From positions 1 to 9,534 of the forward strand of contig JAGCOU010000055.1 in the NCBI GenBank assembly GCA_017642565.1: a stretch of 9,534 bases of DNA. Direction: 5' to 3'. Position 1 is the stretch's first letter. The number at the start of each line of letters is the position of its first letter. Below, piece by piece: positions 6,498 to 9,534 of the stretch. The notes beneath the pieces were generated by a model. It made no database searches. It saw only the letters and a list, made by a program, of their open reading frames with translations, and had not been told where the DNA came from. Position numbers and translations under genes: made by a program. The stretch is from Alphaproteobacteria bacterium (GTDB lineage: Bacteria > Pseudomonadota > Alphaproteobacteria > Rs-D84).

Positions 6498-7658
6498 ATG
6501 TATAAAATATTGTTAGGTTCATTTATCGCTATGTTGGCGTCTGCACCGGTTTTTGGTGCGCCTTCTTTGACTTGTGATGCGTCTGGTATTGGTGCGACTA
6601 CGCCAAATGCGCGTATGAAGGCATCTTGGACACAAAATACATATAACCTCGAATGGTATGGTGACGATAACAGTTCCACCCCATTAACAGTTCAAAATTC
6701 TGCACAAAGTTGCGATTATGGCAATGCATTGGTTTTACCATCAACCAACCCGAGCAAGGTGGGCTATACATTTATTGGTTGGGAAACGGAAGAAATTTTG
6801 TCTCAGACCTGTTCGGCAATACAAAATAGCGATATTTCTTATACATATTACAATGAAGATGACGGATTTGTTTGTTGTCTAAACGATATGTGTTCACGTG
6901 ATTACTGCGAAGCGTACCAAGCAGAAATAGCAGATCTTTCTTCAAAACAATGGAAAGTACAGTTTGGTTATGGGGAAATAAAAGGAGAATCGTGGTGTAA
7001 CGGTACAGATGGTAATTATGCAGAGGCAGGCAATCCTGTTGCTGGGAACGAACAGTTTCATTGCTGGTGTCGAGTAACAGATTACAAGTCATCAAATTCA
7101 GCAACTTGTTCTATTAGCGCCCCCTCTAGATGGGTTTATGTAAACGACCATTGTTCTGGTGATACATGTAACGCGTGGTGTGCACAAAAAACTCAAAATG
7201 ACGCTTTGGTTCGTTCTGCTTTGTATGGAATTAACACATGTTCTGGGTACAATTTGGATGCAAATATAAATGAAAACAATTTTAAATGTTTAGATATTAC
7301 CGCGCAAGGTGAGTGTAAGAATCTTGCTGCTACCAATGCAGATTCATTTGGTATCAGTTACGGACAATATGTTGTACCATTTAGTTATGGATTGATATTT
7401 GGCGAGGCTTCTTGCAAACCTTATAATAATAATGGTGGCGGAGCTGGTTATGGTCAGTATTGCTGGTGCAAAATAATTGGATATACCCCAGACGGAGGAA
7501 ATCAATGCATAACTAGCTCACGCGGAACGTTTTATGCCGACTACGGAGATTATTCATCCTGTTATGAACACTGTGCGTATGACTGTGCAAAAGAAACTGG
7601 GACAAACAGCACGGGTTGGCGCTCAAATTTCTTCCAAGATGCAGGACTTAGCCAATAA
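6498..7658 (+). CDS. Exported Cys-rich protein with two repeated modules and an Flg_new/InlB-B-like motif
   Basis: I cannot name this family. The ATG at 6498 follows a strong SD (AGGGGG, 6488-6493). The 386-residue precursor has a signal peptide (about 1-21, cut near VFGA). Residues 50-96 resemble a Listeria/Bacteroides repeat (YNLEWYG, then DYGNALVLP, then KVGYTFIGW). Two Cys-rich modules follow, about 127-248 and 264-383. Matching blocks are FGYGEIKGESWC (156-167) with FSYGLIFGEASC (295-306), HCWCRVTDY (188-196) with YCWCKIIGY (321-329), and SRWVYVNDHCSGDTCNAWC with a Cys-rich block from 341. I count 24 Cys, which suggests disulfide bonds outside the cytoplasm. There is no membrane anchor, lipobox or sorting signal; the chain ends soon after module 2. 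It may be a surface or secreted protein; a link to the neighbouring pump is only positional. Confidence 0.85.
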   Translation: MYKILLGSFIAMLASAPVFGAPSLTCDASGIGATTPNARMKASWTQNTYNLEWYGDDNSSTPLTVQNSAQSCDYGNALVLPSTNPSKVGYTFIGWETEEILSQTCSAIQNSDISYTYYNEDDGFVCCLNDMCSRDYCEAYQAEIADLSSKQWKVQFGYGEIKGESWCNGTDGNYAEAGNPVAGNEQFHCWCRVTDYKSSNSATCSISAPSRWVYVNDHCSGDTCNAWCAQKTQNDALVRSALYGINTCSGYNLDANINENNFKCLDITAQGECKNLAATNADSFGISYGQYVVPFSYGLIFGEASCKPYNNNGGGAGYGQYCWCKIIGYTPDGGNQCITSSRGTFYADYGDYSSCYEHCAYDCAKETGTNSTGWRSNFFQDAGLSQ

Positions 7659-7692
7659 TACAATACAAAAAACGTAGTTCGGCTTTTGTTGT

Positions 7693-7712
7693 CACAGCAC
7701 AAAAACGCTGTG
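7693..7712 (+). repeat. Hairpin at the left end of the intergenic hairpin array
   Basis: The stem CACAGC/GCTGTG (7693-7698 and 7707-7712) has an 8-nt A-rich loop. It lies 34 nt after the stop of the Cys-rich protein gene and has no T-tract, so it is not an evident terminator. It abuts the palindromic unit that follows. Confidence 0.4.
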
Positions 7713-7747
7713 TCATTGCGAAGGAGCGAAAGCGACTGTGGTAATCT
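7712..7747 (+). repeat. Dispersed palindromic unit (TTGCGA...GGAGCGAA...GCGAC...AATCT type)
   Basis: The unit has the ordered blocks GTCATTGCGA, GGAGCGAA, GCGAC and a closing GTGGTAATCT. From memory this matches a short repeat dispersed in many bacterial genomes (form GTCATTGCGA-GGAGCGAA-GCGAC-GTGGCAATCT). The ends can pair (ATTGC with GTAAT, one wobble). This copy differs by small insertions and a C-to-T change. No coding is expected. Confidence 0.55.
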
Positions 7748-7763
7748 AGGTTTTTATTAATGT

Positions 7764-7791
7764 GTCAGCGTTGCACGCTGACTACTTTTTT
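7764..7791 (+). terminator. Likely terminator of the Cys-rich protein gene
   Basis: A perfect 7-bp stem GTCAGCG/CGCTGAC (7764-7770 and 7776-7782) with loop TTGCA, followed by TAC and six T. It lies about 105 nt after the stop codon. It is the only plus-strand hairpin with a T-run before the rpsO-side terminator. Confidence 0.6.
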
Positions 7792-7797
7792 ATTCAC

Positions 7798-7924
7798 CCG
7801 AAGTCTCGGCGTAGTGAAGCGAAGACGGATGGATGCTCACGACTGCTGTCGCAGTCTCAGCATGACACGACTCTTCGAGTCGTTAACCCTCTCCGGCTGC
7901 GCCGCACTCCCCGCCCCAGGCGGG
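7798..7924. repeat. GC-rich array of small hairpins, no gene
   Basis: This stretch is visibly richer in G+C than its surroundings and holds successive inverted repeats. They are CCGA/TCGG (7798-7809); ATGCT/AGCAT (7833-7837 and 7859-7863) enclosing GACTGC/GCAGTC (7841-7856); ACGACTC/GAGTCGT (7867-7883); CGGC/GCCG (7894-7904, weak); and CCCGCC/GGCGGG (7910-7924). No SD or protein-like reading frame accompanies it. The density of palindromes suggests remnants of REP/MITE-like units or a structured 3' RNA region. I recognise no named element beyond this. Confidence 0.5.
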
Positions 7925-7930
7925 AAAAAT

Positions 7931-7955
7931 AAAAGCCAGTAAAAACTGGCTTTTT
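7931..7955 (-). terminator. Bidirectional terminator after rpsO
   Basis: The 10-bp stem AAAAGCCAGT/ACTGGCTTTT (7931-7940 and 7945-7954) with an AAAA loop is A-rich on one side and T-rich on the other. On the minus strand it begins 2 nt after the rpsO stop (7957-7959) and ends the mutS-truB-rpsO unit. It can also stop plus-strand transcripts arriving from the left. Confidence 0.88.
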
Positions 7956-7956
7956 A

Positions 7957-8229
7957 TTATTTACGCAGACCCAATTTTTTAATCAGTTCTTCGTATTCAG
8001 AAACACTTTTCTTTTTGATGTATGCCAACAATTTTTTGCGGCGGTTAACCATCAACAACAATCCACGTTTAGAGTGTTCGTCTTTGTGATTGTTTTTCAT
8101 GTGTTCTGTTAAATTGCGAATGCGTTCTGTCAAAACAGCCACCTGGGATGCAGCAGAACCACCGTTGTCTTTTTCGCTCGTTTTAAAAGCTTTTACTAAT
8201 TCGCTTTTCTTTTCTTTTGTTACGGACAT
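7957..8229 (-). CDS. rpsO: Ribosomal protein S15
   Basis: S15 is a primary 16S rRNA-binding protein of the 30S subunit, needed for assembly of the platform and for the bridge to the 50S subunit. The 90 residues are the normal length. The conserved centre is present: GSAASQVAVLTERIRNLTEHMKNNHKDEHSKRGLLLMVNRRKKLLAYI (about 24-71), with the HKDEHSKRGLL loop and RRKKLL helix typical of the family. The ATG at 8229 has the SD AAGGAA (8241-8236) at 6 nt. That SD and the 3-nt gap lie at the end of truB, suggesting coupled translation. A terminator follows directly; pnp, which follows rpsO in many bacteria, is not next. Confidence 0.97.
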   Translation of the reverse strand: MSVTKEKKSELVKAFKTSEKDNGGSAASQVAVLTERIRNLTEHMKNNHKDEHSKRGLLLMVNRRKKLLAYIKKKSVSEYEELIKKLGLRK

Positions 8230-8232
8230 TGT

Positions 8233-9114
8233 TTATTCCTTTGTTTTAATTGTTCGTTTTGGATGAATTAAACCGTTTTCCGTGCGCCCAATTCCAATAA
8301 ATTCTTTATCGCAATAAACACGCACAAAACCGTCTTTTTCATCGGTTTTTACAAAGCCACCGTTTTTGTAAAATTCAGCAGCCTTTGTATCCAGATTGAT
8401 TACCGGAATGTCCCCCAGTGCACAATCTGATGCCAGTAAGTATTTACCGACAGCCCCATCATTATTAACTAGATTTTCTAAAAAATCAAGCGTGTGCGCG
8501 TTTTTTATTTCAAAACCGTTCGTCAAAGTCCGCCTTATGTATGAGGTCGTTGCCAATGTATCGCACAATTTTGCAATATCTCGCACAATAGAACGGACAT
8601 AGGTTCCGCGCGAACAAACCACCCTAAAATTATATTCATCACCCTTTTTTCCCAAATATTCTAATTCATAAATAGTAATTGGACGCGGTTTCATTTCCAC
8701 TTGTTCACCCTTGCGCGCCAATTCGTATGCGCGCTTTCCGTTTATGTGAACCGCAGAAAATTGTGGTGGCACCTGCTCGGTCCAGCCGAGTATTTTTTTG
8801 CATGCATCCCCTATTTCTTGGACTGTTGGGATTTTGTCGTTTGTATTTACTATATTGCCTGTTATATCGAGAGAATCTGTATCAATTCCAAAGCGCAGTC
8901 CAAATAAATATTCTTTTCTGTTTGCATTGTGTTCTTCGATAAAAGGTATCATTTTTGTGGCGTTTCCAATTGCAATTGGTAAAACCCCTGTTGCCATGGG
9001 GTCAAGTGTTCCAATGTGTCCAAATTTTTTCTCGCCAAACAGTCTGGCAACGCGCGCACCAGCAGTTCTGCTGTATACGCCAGATTCTTTGTCCAAGATA
9101 ATTATGCCGTCCAT
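8233..9114 (-). CDS. truB: tRNA pseudouridine(55) synthase TruB
   Basis: Converts U55 in the T loop of tRNAs to pseudouridine; family members also act as tRNA folding chaperones. The 293-residue protein carries the catalytic motif GTLDPMATGVLPI with nucleophile Asp38, followed by KEYLFGLRFGIDTDSLD (67-83), the QVPPQFSAVHINGKRAYELAR block (114-134), and RVVCSRGTYVRSIVRDIAK (164-182). The C-terminal part (about 240-293) is PUA-like in position: DKEFIGIGR near the end is typical. It starts 3 nt after the mutS stop and ends 3 nt before rpsO. No strong SD is seen, which fits coupling to mutS. Confidence 0.96.
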   Translation of the reverse strand: MDGIIILDKESGVYSRTAGARVARLFGEKKFGHIGTLDPMATGVLPIAIGNATKMIPFIEEHNANRKEYLFGLRFGIDTDSLDITGNIVNTNDKIPTVQEIGDACKKILGWTEQVPPQFSAVHINGKRAYELARKGEQVEMKPRPITIYELEYLGKKGDEYNFRVVCSRGTYVRSIVRDIAKLCDTLATTSYIRRTLTNGFEIKNAHTLDFLENLVNNDGAVGKYLLASDCALGDIPVINLDTKAAEFYKNGGFVKTDEKDGFVRVYCDKEFIGIGRTENGLIHPKRTIKTKE

Positions 9115-9117
9115 TGA

Positions 9118-9534
9118 TTACCCGAATAATGATAATTGTGATTTATTGTTTTTTTCTTCTTTGACCACTGGTTTTATCGAAGGCTTTTCAGGCTTTTGAA
9201 CAGTTTCTATTTTTTCTTCGCATCCGTTTTCAAGATTTAATAAAACCTGTTCTGCGCGCGAAACAATTTTTGTTGGCATGCCTGCCATCTTAGCCACCGC
9301 GATACCGTATGAACGATTTGCAACGCCCGCAATAATCTTATGCAAAAATACTATGTCGTTATTGTGTTCGCGGACATCAATAGTTAAACAAGAAACATTG
9401 TTTAAATTATTATCGCCAACCAATTCAGTCAATTCATGATAATGTGTCGCAAACAAAGTGCGTGGACACAAAGTATTTAAATATTCAAGTACTGCCTGGG
9501 CAATCGCCATCCCGTCAAAAGTCGAAGTTCCCCG
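9118..9534 (-). CDS. mutS: MutS mismatch-recognition ATPase, C-terminal part (5' end beyond the window)
   Basis: MutS binds mismatches and, with MutL, starts repair. Only the last 138 codons are present; the frame runs off the right edge. It begins in the conserved RGTSTFDG stretch that follows Walker B, then MAIAQAVLEYL, the His-containing LFATHYHELTEL, and the dimerisation segment GVANRSYGIAVAKMAGMP. After a Lys/Glu-rich linker the chain ends KSQLSLFG. QLSLF matches the beta-clamp (DnaN) binding consensus, and the protein stops there, lacking the tetramerisation tail found in E. coli MutS. The Met at 9510 is internal, not a start. It is the first visible gene of the mutS-truB-rpsO unit. Confidence 0.96.
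   Translation of the reverse strand, partial: RGTSTFDGMAIAQAVLEYLNTLCPRTLFATHYHELTELVGDNNLNNVSCLTIDVREHNNDIVFLHKIIAGVANRSYGIAVAKMAGMPTKIVSRAEQVLLNLENGCEEKIETVQKPEKPSIKPVVKEEKNNKSQLSLFG

Noticed and set aside
7693..7924. CRISPR-like array
   Set aside because: The hairpins differ from one another in sequence and spacing; there are no repeated identical units or spacers.
7760..7942. Plus-strand open frame of 60 codons in the hairpin array
   Set aside because: It crosses two terminators and several palindromes, has no SD and no recognisable protein features.
8798..9199. Plus-strand open frame opposite truB and mutS
   Set aside because: Antisense to two well-supported genes.

Overview
The window is AT-rich bacterial DNA with the standard genetic code (TAA and TGA both act as stops) and short intergenic gaps. 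The alphaproteobacterial-type SspB, the form of the RecF, TruB and MutS proteins, and a secreted Cys-rich protein with a Listeria/Bacteroides-type (Flg_new / InlB B-like) motif together suggest an uncultured, possibly host-associated alphaproteobacterium. This placement is an inference from protein character, not from a phylogeny.

Left edge, minus strand (1-1839). A promoter next to the tRNA-Cys(GCA) gene drives tRNA-Cys, recF and sspB in that order, and a strong hairpin terminator follows sspB. Beyond it, still on the minus strand, is a second possible transcription unit that runs off the left edge. It has a promoter, a possible 12-codon leader ORF, a hairpin that buries a Shine-Dalgarno (SD) sequence, and the first codons of an unidentified gene.

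Centre, plus strand (1962-6427). A tightly packed four-gene operon encodes a TolC-family outer-membrane channel, a MacA-type periplasmic adaptor, a MacB-type ATPase and a MacB-type permease (ATPase and permease are separate genes). All junctions overlap or are 1 nt apart. The products should form one tripartite ABC efflux or secretion machine spanning both membranes. It is followed, behind its own likely promoter, by a 386-residue exported Cys-rich protein (6498-7658) with two copies of a Cys-rich module that I cannot assign to a known family.

Right part. Between 7659 and 7930 there is no gene, but a run of closely spaced hairpins, including one palindromic unit of a widely dispersed type and a likely terminator. 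After that comes a minus-strand housekeeping operon read from the right edge: mutS (3' part only), truB and rpsO, with 3-nt gaps and a terminator immediately after rpsO. The usual pnp neighbour of rpsO is not there.

The observations I consider most worth following are the leader-ORF/SD-hairpin arrangement at 28-124, the duplicated Cys-rich secreted protein, and the hairpin array at 7693-7924.
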